From positions 1 to 64,000 of the forward strand of contig CAXEFP010000996.1 of the NCBI GenBank assembly GCA_963995525.1: a DNA stretch of 64,000 bases, written 5' to 3'. Below the pieces are notes generated by a model. It searched no databases, was not told where the DNA came from, and saw nothing but the letters and a program-made list of their open reading frames with translations. This DNA comes from Escarpia spicata. Lineage: Eukaryota; Annelida; Polychaeta; Sabellida; Siboglinidae. The position numbers and the translations under genes were made by a program. This document shows positions 11,401-25,754 of this stretch, in pieces (positions within the stretch are counted from its first letter, which is position 1; every line of letters starts with the position of its first letter).

Positions 11401-13040
11401 TTTGTAACATGCAAAACATCTATTTGGGGTAAGACCACATTAAGGATCCGTCCGCCGAAAAAAGTGCACTTAAAATACCGTTATGCTGTGATATGCATAA
11501 ATTTTGTTCGAAAACTTTGATATGGGACATGTTTGTATCGTGAGTACTGAATGTACTGCTGCTTTAGACAAGATAAAACATCAAATGGGGATGAGTTTTC
11601 ACACCTATAACTTACGTAATATGTTCTTGTAACTTACGTGACGGAGATAAAACGGTAACATGCATTCCCATTTGTGGTTAATCTAGTTATGTGTGTAGCT
11701 TGATATCAGTCTAGCCTTCGTGAAGATTTGTAACATGCAAAACATCTATTTGGGGTAAGACCACATTAAGGATCCATCCGCCGAAAAAAGTGCACTTAAA
11801 ATACCGTTATGCTGTGATATGCATAAATTTTGTTCGAAAACTTTGACATGGGACATGTTTGTATCGTGAGTACTGAATGTACTGCTGCTTTAGACAAGAT
11901 AAAACATCAAATGGGGATGAGTTTTCACACCTATAACTTACGTAATATGTTCTTGTAACTTACGTGACGGAGATAAAACGGTAACATGCATTCCCATTTG
12001 TGGTTAATCTAGTTATGTGTGTAGCTTGATATCAGTCTAGCCTTCGTGAAGATTTGTAACATGCAAAACATCTATTTGGGGTAAGACCACATTAAGGATC
12101 CGTCCGCCGAAAAAAGTGCACTTAAAATACCGTTATGCTGTGATATGCATAAATTTTGTTCGAAAACTTTGACATGGGACATGTTTGTATCGTGAGTACT
12201 GAATGTACTGCTGCTTTAGACAAAATAAAACATCAAATGGGGATGAGTTTTCACACCTATAACTTACGTAATATGTTCTTGTAACTTACGTGACGGAGAT
12301 AAAACGGTAACATGCATTCCCATTTGTGGTTAATCTAGTTATGTGTGTAGCTTGATATCAGTCTAGCCTTCGTGAAGATTTGTAACATGCAAAACATCTA
12401 TTTGGGGTAAGACCACATTAAGGATCCGTCCGCCGAAAAAAGTGCACTTAAAATACCGTTATGCTGTGATATGCATAAATTTTGTTCGAAAACTTTGACA
12501 TGGGACATGTTTGTATCGTGAGTACTGAATGTACTGCTGCTTTAGACAAGATAAAACATCAAATGGGGATGAGTTTTCACACCTATAACTTACGTAATAT
12601 GTTCTTGTAACTTACGTGACGGAGATAAAACGGTAACATGCATTCCCATTTGTGGTTAATCTAGTTATGTGTGTAGCTTGATATCAGTCTAGCCTTCGTG
12701 AAGATTTGTAACATGCAAAACATCTATTTGGGGTAAGACCACATTAAGGATCCGTCCGCCGAAAAAAGTGCACTTAAAATACCGTTATGCTGTGATATGC
12801 ATAAATTTTGTTCGAAAACTTTGACATGGGACATGTTTGTATCGTGAGTACTGAATGTACTGCTGCTTTAGACAAGATAAAACATCAAATGGGGATGAGT
12901 TTTCACACCTATAACTTACGTAATATGTTCTTGTAACTTACGTGACGGAGATAAAACGGTAACATGCATTCCCATTTGTGGTTAATCTAGTTATGTGTGT
13001 AGCTTGATATCAGTCTAGCCTTCGTGAAGATTTGTAACAT
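8477..13040. repeat. 14-monomer higher-order unit, copy 1 (M27-M40)
   Basis: Markers in order are M27 A89C+G96T and G252A; M28 A62G+A90C; M29 A62G; M31 T20A; M35 A27C; M36 C111T; M37 G40A; M38 G162A. All recur 4564 bp (14 x 326) downstream; for example the A89C motif is at 8561 and 13125. A private change, C195G, is in M32 (CACACGTAT, near 10300). Eight markers at eight different monomer positions make chance recurrence implausible. Confidence 0.92.
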
Positions 13041-16000
13041 GCAAAACATCTATTTGGGGTAAGACCACATTAAGGATCCGTCCGCCGAAAAAAGTGCACT
13101 TAAAATACCGTTATGCTGTGATATGCATCAATTTTTTTCGAAAACTTTGACATGGGACATGTTTGTATCGTGAGTACTGAATGTACTGCTGCTTTAGACA
13201 AGATAAAACATCAAATGGGGATGAGTTTTCACACCTATAACTTACGTAATATGTTCTTGTAACTTATGTGACGGAGATAAAACGGTAACATACATTCCCA
13301 TTTGTGGTTAATCTAGTTATGTGTGTAGCTTGATATCAGTCTAGCCTTCGTGAAGATTTGTAACATGCAAAACATCTATTTGGGGTAAGACCACATTAAG
13401 GATCCGTCCGCCGAAAAAAGTGCACTTGAAATACCGTTATGCTGTGATATGCATACATTTTGTTCGAAAACTTTGACATGGGACATGTTTGTATCGTGAG
13501 TACTGAATGTACTGCTGCTTTAGACAAGATAAAACATCAAATGGGGATGAGTTTTCACACCTATAACTTACGTAATATGTTCTTGTAACTTACGTGACGG
13601 AGATAAAACGGTAACATGCATTCCCATTTGTGGTTAATCTAGTTATGTGTGTAGCTTGATATCAGTCTAGCCTTCGTGAAGATTTGTAACATGCAAAACA
13701 TCTATTTGGGGTAAGACCACATTAAGGATCCGTCCGCCGAAAAAAGTGCACTTGAAATACCGTTATGCTGTGATATGCATAAATTTTGTTCGAAAACTTT
13801 GACATGGGACATGTTTGTATCGTGAGTACTGAATGTACTGCTGCTTTAGACAAGATAAAACATCAAATGGGGATGAGTTTTCACACCTATAACTTACGTA
13901 ATATGTTCTTGTAACTTACGTGACGGAGATAAAACGGTAACATGCATTCCCATTTGTGGTTAATCTAGTTATGTGTGTAGCTTGATATCAGTCTAGCCTT
14001 CGTGAAGATTTGTAACATGCAAAACATCTATTTGGGGTAAGACCACATTAAGGATCCGTCCGCCGAAAAAAGTGCACTTAAAATACCGTTATGCTGTGAT
14101 ATGCATAAATTTTGTTCGAAAACTTTGACATGGGACATGTTTGTATCGTGAGTACTGAATGTACTGCTGCTTTAGACAAGATAAAACATCAAATGGGGAT
14201 GAGTTTTCACACCTATAACTTACGTAATATGTTCTTGTAACTTACGTGACGGAGATAAAACGGTAACATGCATTCCCATTTGTGGTTAATCTAGTTATGT
14301 GTGTAGCTTGATATCAGTCTAGCCTTCGTGAAGATTTGTAACATGCAAAACATCTATTTGGGGAAAGACCACATTAAGGATCCGTCCGCCGAAAAAAGTG
14401 CACTTAAAATACCGTTATGCTGTGATATGCATAAATTTTGTTCGAAAACTTTGACATGGGACATGTTTGTATCGTGAGTACTGAATGTACTGCTGCTTTA
14501 GACAAGATAAAACATCAAATGGGGATGAGTTTTCACACCTATAACTTACGTAATATGTTCTTGTAACTTACGTGACGGAGATAAAACGGTAACATGCATT
14601 CCCATTTGTGGTTAATCTAGTTATGTGTGTAGCTTGATATCAGTCTAGCCTTCGTGAAGATTTGTAACATGCAAAACATCTATTTGGGGTAAGACCACAT
14701 TAAGGATCCGTCCGCCGAAAAAAGTGCACTTAAAATACCGTTATGCTGTGATATGCATAAATTTTGTTCGAAAACTTTGACATGGGACATGTTTGTATCG
14801 TGAGTACTGAATGTACTGCTGCTTTAGACAAGATAAAACATCAAATGGGGATGAGTTTTCACACCTATAACTTACGTAATATGTTCTTGTAACTTACGTG
14901 ACGGAGATAAAACGGTAACATGCATTCCCATTTGTGGTTAATCTAGTTATGTGTGTAGCTTGATATCAGTCTAGCCTTCGTGAAGATTTGTAACATGCAA
15001 AACATCTATTTGGGGTAAGACCACATTAAGGATCCGTCCGCCGAAAAAAGTGCACTTAAAATACCGTTATGCTGTGATATGCATAAATTTTGTTCGAAAA
15101 CTTTGACATGGGACATGTTTGTATCGTGAGTACTGAATGTACTGCTGCTTTAGACAAGATAAAACATCAAATGGGGATGAGTTTTCACACCTATAACTTA
15201 CGTAATATGTTCTTGTAACTTACGTGACGGAGATAAAACGGTAACATGCATTCCCATTTGTGGTTAATCTAGTTATGTGTGTAGCTTGATATCAGTCTAG
15301 CCTTCGTGAAGATTTGTAACATGCAAAACATCTATTTGGGGTAAGACCACATTAAGGATCCGTCCGCCGAAAAAAGTGCACTTAAAATACCGTTATGCTG
15401 TGATATGCATAAATTTTGTTCGAAAACTTTGACATGGGACATGTTTGTATCGTGAGTACTGAATGTACTGCTGCTTTAGACAAGATAAAACATCAAATGG
15501 GGATGAGTTTTCACACCTATAACTTACGTAATATGTTCTTGTAACTTACGTGACGGAGATAAAACGGTAACATGCATTCCCATTTGTGGTTAATCTAGTT
15601 ATGTGTGTAGCTTGATATCAGTCTAGCCTTCGTGAAGATTTGTAACATGCAAAACATCTATTTGGGGTAAGACCCCATTAAGGATCCGTCCGCCGAAAAA
15701 AGTGCACTTAAAATACCGTTATGCTGTGATATGCATAAATTTTGTTCGAAAACTTTGACATGGGACATGTTTGTATCGTGAGTACTGAATGTACTGCTGC
15801 TTTAGACAAGATAAAACATCAAATGGGGATGAGTTTTCACACCTATAACTTACGTAATATGTTCTTGTAACTTACGTGACGGAGATAAAACGGTAACATG
15901 CATTCCCATTTGTGGTTAATCTAGTTATGTGTGTAGCTTGATATCAGTCTAGCCTTCGTGAAGATTTGTAACATGCAAAACATCTATTTGGGGTAAGACC

Positions 16001-17604
16001 ACATTAAGGATCCGTCCGCCGAAAAAAGTGCACTTAAAATACCGTTATGCTGTGATATGCATAAATTTTGTTCGAAAACTTTGATATGGGACATGTTTGT
16101 ATCGTGAGTACTGAATGTACTGCTGCTTTAGACAAGATAAAACATCAAATGGGGATGAGTTTTCACACCTATAACTTACGTAATATGTTCTTGTAACTTA
16201 CGTGACGGAGATAAAACGGTAACATGCATTCCCATTTGTGGTTAATCTAGTTATGTGTGTAGCTTGATATCAGTCTAGCCTTCGTGAAGATTTGTAACAT
16301 GCAAAACATCTATTTGGGGTAAGACCACATTAAGGATCCATCCGCCGAAAAAAGTGCACTTAAAATACCGTTATGCTGTGATATGCATAAATTTTGTTCG
16401 AAAACTTTGACATGGGACATGTTTGTATCGTGAGTACTGAATGTACTGCTGCTTTAGACAAGATAAAACATCAAATGGGGATGAGTTTTCACACCTATAA
16501 CTTACGTAATATGTTCTTGTAACTTACGTGACGGAGATAAAACGGTAACATGCATTCCCATTTGTGGTTAATCTAGTTATGTGTGTAGCTTGATATCAGT
16601 CTAGCCTTCGTGAAGATTTGTAACATGCAAAACATCTATTTGGGGTAAGACCACATTAAGGATCCGTCCGCCGAAAAAAGTGCACTTAAAATACCGTTAT
16701 GCTGTGATATGCATAAATTTTGTTCGAAAACTTTGACATGGGACATGTTTGTATCGTGAGTACTGAATGTACTGCTGCTTTAGACAAAATAAAACATCAA
16801 ATGGGGATGAGTTTTCACACCTATAACTTACGTAATATGTTCTTGTAACTTACGTGACGGAGATAAAACGGTAACATGCATTCCCATTTGTGGTTAATCT
16901 AGTTATGTGTGTAGCTTGATATCAGTCTAGCCTTCGTGAAGATTTGTAACATGCAAAACATCTATTTGGGGTAAGACCACATTAAGGATCCGTCCGCCGA
17001 AAAAAGTGCACTTAAAATACCGTTATGCTGTGATATGCATAAATTTTGTTCGAAAACTTTGACATGGGACATGTTTGTATCGTGAGTACTGAATGTACTG
17101 CTGCTTTAGACAAGATAAAACATCAAATGGGGATGAGTTTTCACACCTATAACTTACGTAATATGTTCTTGTAACTTACGTGACGGAGATAAAACGGTAA
17201 CATGCATTCCCATTTGTGGTTAATCTAGTTATGTGTGTAGCTTGATATCAGTCTAGCCTTCGTGAAGATTTGTAACATGCAAAACATCTATTTGGGGTAA
17301 GACCACATTAAGGATCCGTCCGCCGAAAAAAGTGCACTTAAAATACCGTTATGCTGTGATATGCATAAATTTTGTTCGAAAACTTTGACATGGGACATGT
17401 TTGTATCGTGAGTACTGAATGTACTGCTGCTTTAGACAAGATAAAACATCAAATGGGGATGAGTTTTCACACCTATAACTTACGTAATATGTTCTTGTAA
17501 CTTACGTGACGGAGATAAAACGGTAACATGCATTCCCATTTGTGGTTAATCTAGTTATGTGTGTAGCTTGATATCAGTCTAGCCTTCGTGAAGATTTGTA
17601 ACAT
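13041..17604. repeat. 14-monomer higher-order unit, copy 2 (M41-M54)
   Basis: This unit carries the complete marker set of copy 1 in the same order and spacing: M41 A89C+G96T and G252A, M42 A62G+A90C, M43 A62G, M45 T20A, M49 A27C, M50 C111T, M51 G40A, M52 G162A. M41 has one added private change, C227T, at a CpG. The two copies look nearly identical, so this is among the most recent large duplications in the window. Confidence 0.92.
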
Positions 17605-19886
17605 GCAAAACATCTATTTGGGGTAAGACCACATTAAGGATCCGTCCGCCGAAAAAAGTGCACTTGAAATACCGTTATGCTGTGATATGCATAAATTTTG
17701 TTCGAAAACTTTGACATGGGACATGTTTGTATCGTGAGTACTGAATGTACTGCTGCTTTAGACAAGATAAAACATCAAATGGGGATGAGTTTTCACACCT
17801 ATAACTTACGTAATATGTTCTTGTAACTTACGTGACGGAGATAAAACGGTAACATGCATTCCCATTTGTGGTTAATCTAGTTATGTGTGTAGCTTGATAT
17901 CAGTCTAGCCTTCGTGAAGATTTGTAACATGCAAAACATCTATTTGGGGTAAGACCACATTAAGGATCCGTCCGCCGAAAAAAGTGCACTTAAAATACCG
18001 TTATGCTGTGATATGCATAAATTTTGTTCGAAAACTTTGACATGGGACATGTTTGTATCGTGAGTACTGAATGTACTGCTGCTTTAGACAAGATAAAACA
18101 TCAAATGGGGATGAGTTTTCACACCTATAACTTACGTAATATGTTCTTGTAACTTACGTGACGGAGATAAAACGGTAACATGCATTCCCATTTGTGGTTA
18201 ATCTAGTTATGTGTGTAGCTTGATATCAGTCTAGCCTTCGTGAAGATTTGTAACATGCAAAACATCTATTTGGGGAAAGACCACATTAAGGATCCGTCCG
18301 CCGAAAAAAGTGCACTTAAAATACCGTTATGCTGTGATATGCATAAATTTTGTTCGAAAACTTTGACATGGGACATGTTTGTATCGTGAGTACTGAATGT
18401 ACTGCTGCTTTAGACAAGATAAAACATCAAATGGGGATGAGTTTTCACACCTATAACTTACGTAATATGTTCTTGTAACTTACGTGACGGAGATAAAACG
18501 GTAACATGCATTCCCATTTGTGGTTAATCTAGTTATGTGTGTAGCTTGATATCAGTCTAGCCTTCGTGAAGATTTGTAACATGCAAAACATCTATTTGGG
18601 GTAAGACCACATTAAGGATCCGTCCGACGAAAAAAGTGCACTTAAAATACCGTTATGCTGTGATATGCATAAATTTTGTTCGAAAACTTTGACATGGGAC
18701 ATGTTTGTATCGTGAGTACTGAATGTACTGCTGCTTTAGACAAGATAAAACATCAAATGGGGATGAGTTTTCACACCTATAACTTACGTAATATGTTCTT
18801 GTAACTTACGTGACGGAGATAAAACGGTAACATGCATTCCCATTTGTGGTTAATCTAGTTATGTGTGTAGCTTGATATCAGTCTAGCCTTCGTGAAGATT
18901 TGTAACATGCAAAACATCTATTTGGGGTAAGACCACATTAAGGATCCGTCCGCCGAAAAAAGTGCACTTAAAATACCGTTATGCTGTGTTATGCATAAAT
19001 TTTGTTCGAAAACTTTGACATGGGACATGTTTGTATCGTGAGTACTGAATGTACTGCTGCTTTAGACAAGATAAAACATCAAATGGGGATGAGTTTTCAC
19101 ACCTATAACTTACGTAATATGTTCTTGTAACTTACGTGACGGAGATAAAACGGTAACATGCATTCCCATTTGTGGTTAATCTAGTTATGTGTGTAGCTTG
19201 ATATCAGTCTAGCCTTCGTGAAGATTTGTAACATGCAAAACATCTATTTGGGGTAAGACCACATTAAGGATCCGTCCGCCGAAAAAAGTGCACTTAAAAT
19301 ACCGTTATGCTGTGATATGCATAAATTTTGTTCGAAAACTTTGACATGGGACATGTTTGTATCGTGAGTACTGAATGTACTGCTGCTTTAGACAAGATAA
19401 AACATCAAATGGGGATGAGTTTTCACACCTATAACTTACGTAATATGTTCTTGTAACTTACGTGACGGAGATAAAACGGTAACATGCATTCCCATTTGTG
19501 GTTAATCTAGTTATGTGTGTAGCTTGATATCAGTCTAGCCTTCGTGAAGATTTGTAACATGCAAAACATCTATTTGGGGTAAGACCCCATTAAGGATCCG
19601 TCCGCCGAAAAAAGTGCACTTAAAATACCGTTATGCTGTGATATGCATAAATTTTGTTCGAAAACTTTGACATGGGACATGTTTGTATCGTGAGTACTGA
19701 ATGTACTGCTGCTTTAGACAAGATAAAACATCAAATGGGGATGAGTTTTCACACCTATAACTTACGTAATATGTTCTTGTAACTTACGTGACGGAGATAA
19801 AACGGTAACATGCATTCCCATTTGTGGTTAATCTAGTTATGTGTGTAGCTTGATATCAGTCTAGCCTTCGTGAAGATTTGTAACAT
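17605..19886. repeat. Partial third copy of the 14-monomer unit (M55-M61)
   Basis: M55 (A62G), M57 (T20A) and M61 (A27C) correspond to M43, M45 and M49, an offset of 12 monomers where 14 is expected. The first two monomers of the unit are missing after M54, and the markers expected in M62-M64 (C111T, G40A, G162A) are absent. Private changes are C45A in M58 and A83T-like (TGTGTTATG) in M59. The copy is thus truncated at both ends. Confidence 0.8.
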
Positions 19887-20864
19887 GCAAAACATCTATT
19901 TGGGGTAAGACCACATTAAGGATCCGTCCGCCGAAAAAAGTGCACTTAAAATACCGTTATGCTGTGATATGCATAAATTTTGTTCGAAAACTTTGACATG
20001 GGACATGTTTGTATCGTGAGTACTGAATGTACTGCTGCTTTAGACAAGATAAAACATCAAATGGGGATGAGTTTTCACACCTATAACTTACGTAATATGT
20101 TCTTGTAACTTACGTGACGGAGATAAAACGGTAACATGCATTCCCATTTGTGGTTAATCTAGTTATGTGTGTAGCTTGATATCAGTCTAGCCTTCGTGAA
20201 GATTTGTAACATGCAAAACATCTATTTGGGGTAAGACCACATTAAGGATCCGTCCGCCGAAAAAAGTGCACTTAAAATACCGTTATGCTGTGATATGCAT
20301 AAATTTTGTTCGAAAACTTTGACATGGGACATGTTTGTATCGTGAGTACTGAATGTACTGCTGCTTTAGACAAGATAAAACATCAAATGGGGATGAGTTT
20401 TCACACCTATAACTTACGTAATATGTTCTTGTAACTTACGTGACGGAGATAAAACGGTAACATGCATTCCCATTTGTGGTTAATCTAGTTATGTGTGTAG
20501 CTTGATATCAGTCTAGCCTTCGTGAAGATTTGTAACATGCAAAACATCTATTTGGGGTAAGACCACATTAAGGATCCGTCCGCCGAAAAAAGTGCACTTA
20601 AAATACCGTTATGCTGTGATATGCATAAATTTTGTTCGAAAACTTTGACATGGGACATGTTTGTATCGTGAGTACTGAATGTACTGCTGCTTTAGACAAG
20701 ATAAAACATCAAATGGGGATGAGTTTTCACACCTATAACTTACGTAATATGTTCTTGTAACTTACGTGACGGAGATAAAACGGTAACATGCATTCCCATT
20801 TGTGGTTAATCTAGTTATGTGTGTAGCTTGATATCAGTCTAGCCTTCGTGAAGATTTGTAACAT
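19887..20864. repeat. Near-consensus monomers M62-M64
   Basis: These three monomers show no shared marker. They sit where monomers 10 to 12 of the 14-monomer unit would be, but lack C111T, G40A and G162A. They are probably replaced or converted copies at a rearrangement boundary. Confidence 0.7.
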
Positions 20865-23146
20865 GCAAAACATCTATTTGGGGTAAGACCCCATTAAGGA
20901 TCCGTCCGCCGAAAAAAGTGCACTTAAAATACCGTTATGCTGTGATATGCATAAATTTTGTTCGAAAACTTTGACATGGGACATGTTTGTATCGTGAGTA
21001 CTGAATGTACTGCTGCTTTAGACAAGATAAAACATCAAATGGGGATGAGTTTTCACACCTATAACTTACGTAATATGTTCTTGTAACTTACGTGACGGAG
21101 ATAAAACGGTAACATGCATTCCCATTTGTGGTTAATCTAGTTATGTGTGTAGCTTGATATCAGTCTAGCCTTCGTGAAGATTTGTAACATGCAAAACATC
21201 TATTTGGGGTAAGACCACATTAAGGATCCGTCCGCCGAAAAAAGTGCACTTAAAATACCGTTATGCTGTGATATGCATAAATTTTGTTCGAAAACTTTGA
21301 CATGGGACATGTTTGTATCGTGAGTACTGAATGTACTGCTGCTTTAGACAAGATAAAACATCAAATGGGGATGAGTTTTCACACCTATAACTTACGTAAT
21401 ATGTTCTTGTAACTTACGTGACGGAGATAAAACGGTAACATGCATTCCCATTTGTGGTTAATCTAGTTATGTGTGTAGCTTGATATCAGTCTAGCCTTCG
21501 TGAAGATTTGTAACATGCAAAACATCTATTTGGGGTAAGACCACATTAAGGATCCATCCGCCGAAAAAAGTGCACTTAAAATACCGTTATGCTGTGATAT
21601 GCATAAATGTTGTTCGAAAACTTTGACATGGGACATGTTTGTATCGTGAGTACTGAATGTACTGCTGCTTTAGACAAGATAAAACATCAAATGGGGATGA
21701 GTTTTCACACCTATAACTTACGTAATATGTTCTTGTAACTTACGTGACGGAGATAAAACGGTAACATGCATTCCCATTTGTGGTTAATCTAGTTATGTGT
21801 GTAGCTTGATATCAGTCTAGCCTTCGTGAAGATTTGTAACATGCAAAACATCTATTTGGGGTAAGACCACATTAAGGATCCGTCCGCCGAAAAAAGTGCA
21901 CTTAAAATACCGTTATGCTGTGATATGCATAAATTTTGTTCGAAAACTTTGACATGGGACATGTTTGTATCGTGAGTACTGAATGTACTGCTGCTTTAGA
22001 CAAAATAAAACATCAAATGGGGATGAGTTTTCACACCTATAACTTACGTAATATGTTCTTGTAACTTACGTGACGGAGATAAAACGGTAACATGCATTCC
22101 CATTTGTGGTTAATCTAGTTATGTGTGTAGCTTGATATCAGTCTAGCCTTCGTGAAGATTTGTAACATGCAAAACATCTATTTGGGGTAAGACCACATTA
22201 AGGATCCGTCCGCCGAAAAAAGTGCACTTAAAATACCGTTATGCTGTGATATGCATAAATTTTGTTCGAAAACTTTGACATGGGACATGTTTGTATCGTG
22301 AGTACTGAATGTACTGCTGCTTTAGACAAGATAAAACATCAAATGGGGATGAGTTTTCACACCTATAACTTACGTAATATGTTCTTGTAACTTACGTGAC
22401 GGAGATAAAACGGTAACATGCATTCCCATTTGTGGTTAATCTAGTTATGTGTGTAGCTTGATATCAGTCTAGCCTTCGTGAAGATTTGTAACATGCAAAA
22501 CATCTATTTGGGGTAAGACCACATTAAGGATCCGTCCGCCGAAAAAAGTGCACTTAAAATACCGTTATGCTGTGATATGCATAAATTTTGTTCGAAAACT
22601 TTGACATGGGACATGTTTGTATCGTGAGTACTGAATGTACTGCTGCTTTAGACAAGATAAAACATCAAATGGGGATGAGTTTTCACACCTATAACTTACG
22701 TAATATGTTCTTGTAACTTACGTGACGGAGATAAAACGGTAACATGCATTCCCATTTGTGGTTAATCTAGTTATGTGTGTAGCTTGATATCAGTCTAGCC
22801 TTCGTGAAGATTTGTAACATGCAAAACATCTATTTGGGGTAAGACCACATTAAGGATCCGTCCGCCGAAAAAAGTGCACTTAAAATACCGTTATGCTGTG
22901 ATATGCATACATTTTGTTCGAAAACTTTGACATGGGACATGTTTGTATCGTGAGTACTGAATGTACTGCTGCTTTAGACAAGATAAAACATCAAATGGGG
23001 ATGAGTTTTCACACCTATAACTTACGTAATATGTTCTTGTAACTTACGTGACGGAGATAAAACGGTAACATGCATTCCCATTTGTGGTTAATCTAGTTAT
23101 GTGTGTAGCTTGATATCAGTCTAGCCTTCGTGAAGATTTGTAACAT
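20865..23146. repeat. 7-monomer higher-order unit, copy 1 (M65-M71)
   Basis: M65 has A27C, M67 has G40A plus a private T93G, and M68 has G162A. This is the marker order of M35-M38 and M49-M52 without C111T. M71 has A90C. The unit looks derived from the right part of the 14-monomer unit. Confidence 0.78.
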
Positions 23147-25428
23147 GCAAAACATCTATTTGGGGTAAGACCCCATTAAGGATCCGTCCGCCGAAAAAAG
23201 TGCACTTAAAATACCGTTATGCTGTGATATGCATAAATTTTGTTCGAAAACTTTGACATGGGACATGTTTGTATCGTGAGTACTGAATGTACTGCTGCTT
23301 TAGACAAGATAAAACATCAAATGGGGATGAGTTTTCACACCTATAACTTACGTAATATGTTCTTGTAACTTACGTGACGGAGATAAAACGGTAACATGCA
23401 TTCCCATTTGTGGTTAATCTAGTTATGTGTGTAGCTTGATATCAGTCTAGCCTTCGTGAAGATTTGTAACATGCAAAACATCTATTTGGGGTAAGACCAC
23501 ATTAAGGATCCGTCCGCCGAAAAAAGTGCACTTAAAATACCGTTATGCTGTGATATGCATAAATTTTGTTCGAAAACTTTGACATGGGACATGTTTGTAT
23601 CGTGAGTACTGAATGTACTGCTGCTTTAGACAAGATAAAACATCAAATGGGGATGAGTTTTCACACCTATAACTTACGTAATATGTTCTTGTAACTTACG
23701 TGACGGAGATAAAACGGTAACATGCATTCCCATTTGTGGTTAATCTAGTTATGTGTGTAGCTTGATATCAGTCTAGCCTTCGTGAAGATTTGTAACATGC
23801 AAAACATCTATTTGGGGTAAGACCACATTAAGGATCCATCCGCCGAAAAAAGTGCACTTAAAATACCGTTATGCTGTGATATGCATAAATTTTGTTCGAA
23901 AACTTTGACATGGGACATGTTTGTATCGTGAGTACTGAATGTACTGCTGCTTTAGACAAGATAAAACATCAAATGGGGATGAGTTTTCACACCTATAACT
24001 TACGTAATATGTTCTTGTAACTTACGTGACGGAGATAAAACGGTAACATGCATTCCCATTTGTGGTTAATCTAGTTATGTGTGTAGCTTGATATCAGTCT
24101 AGCCTTCGTGAAGATTTGTAACATGCAAAACATCTATTTGGGGTAAGACCACATTAAGGATCCGTCCGCCGAAAAAAGTGCACTTAAAATACCGTTATGC
24201 TGTGATATGCATAAATTTTGTTCGAAAACTTTGACATGGGACATGTTTGTATCGTGAGTACTGAATGTACTGCTGCTTTAGACAAAATAAAACATCAAAT
24301 GGGGATGAGTTTTCACACCTATAACTTACGTAATATGTTCTTGTAACTTACGTGACGGAGATAAAACGGTAACATGCATTCCCATTTGTGGTTAATCTAG
24401 TTATGTGTGTAGCTTGATATCAGTCTAGCCTTCGTGAAGATTTGTAACATGCAAAACATCTATTTGGGGTAAGACCACATTAAGGATCCGTCCGCCGAAA
24501 AAAGTGCACTTAAAATACCGTTATGCTGTGATATGCATAAATTTTGTTCGAAAACTTTGACATGGGACATGTTTGTATCGTGAGTACTGAATGTACTGCT
24601 GCTTTAGACAAGATAAAACATCAAATGGGGATGAGTTTTCACACCTATAACTTACGTAATATGTTCTTGTAACTTACGTGACGGAGATAAAACGGTAACA
24701 TGCATTCCCATTTGTGGTTAATCTAGTTATGTGTGTAGCTTGATATCAGTCTAGCCTTCGTGAAGATTTGTAACATGCAAAACATCTATTTGGGGTAAGA
24801 CCACATTAAGGATCCGTCCGCCGAAAAAAGTGCACTTAAAATACCGTTATGCTGTGATATGCATAAATTTTGTTCGAAAACTTTGACATGGGACATGTTT
24901 GTATCGTGAGTACTGAATGTACTGCTGCTTTAGACAAGATAAAACATCAAATGGGGATGAGTTTTCACACCTATAACTTACGTAATATGTTCTTGTAACT
25001 TACGTGACGGAGATAAAACGGTAACATGCATTCCCATTTGTGGTTAATCTAGTTATGTGTGTAGCTTGATATCAGTCTAGCCTTCGTGAAGATTTGTAAC
25101 ATGCAAAACATCTATTTGGGGTAAGACCACATTAAGGAACCGTCCGCCGAAAAAAGTGCACTTAAAATACCGTTATGCTGTGATATGCATAAATTTTGTT
25201 CGAAAACTTTGACATGGGACATGTTTGTATCGTGAGTACTGAATGTACTGCTGCTTTAGACAAGATAAAACATCAAATGGGGATGAGTTTTCACACCTAT
25301 AACTTACGTAATATGTTCTTGTAACTTACGTGACGGAGATAAAACGGTAACATGCATTCCCATTTGTGGTTAATCTAGTTATGTGTGTAGCTTGATATCA
25401 GTCTAGCCTTCGTGAAGATTTGTAACAT
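23147..25428. repeat. 7-monomer higher-order unit, copy 2 (M72-M78)
   Basis: M72 (A27C), M74 (G40A) and M75 (G162A) lie exactly 2282 bp (7 x 326) after the matching monomers of copy 1. M78 carries a private T37A that destroys its BamHI site, near 25138. Three markers support the pairing. Confidence 0.78.
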
Positions 25429-25754
25429 GCAAAACATCTATTTGGGGTAAGACCACATTAAGGATCCGTCCGCCGAAAAAAGTGCACTTAAAATACCGTT
25501 ATGCTGTGATATGCATAAATTTTGTTCGAAAACTTTGACATGGGACATGTTTGTATCGTGAGTACTGAATGTACTGCTGCTTTAGACAAGATAAAACATC
25601 AAATGGGGATGAGTTTTCACACCTATAACTTACGTAATATGTTCTTGTAACTTACGTGACGGAGATAAAACGGTAACATGCATTCCCATTTGTGGTTAAT
25701 CTAGTTATGTGTGTAGCTTGATATCAGTCTAGCCTTCGTGAAGATTTGTAACAT
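25429..25754. repeat. Single linking monomer M79
   Basis: M79 is a consensus-like monomer between the 7-monomer domain and the 8-monomer domain. I see no variant shared with its neighbours. Confidence 0.6.
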
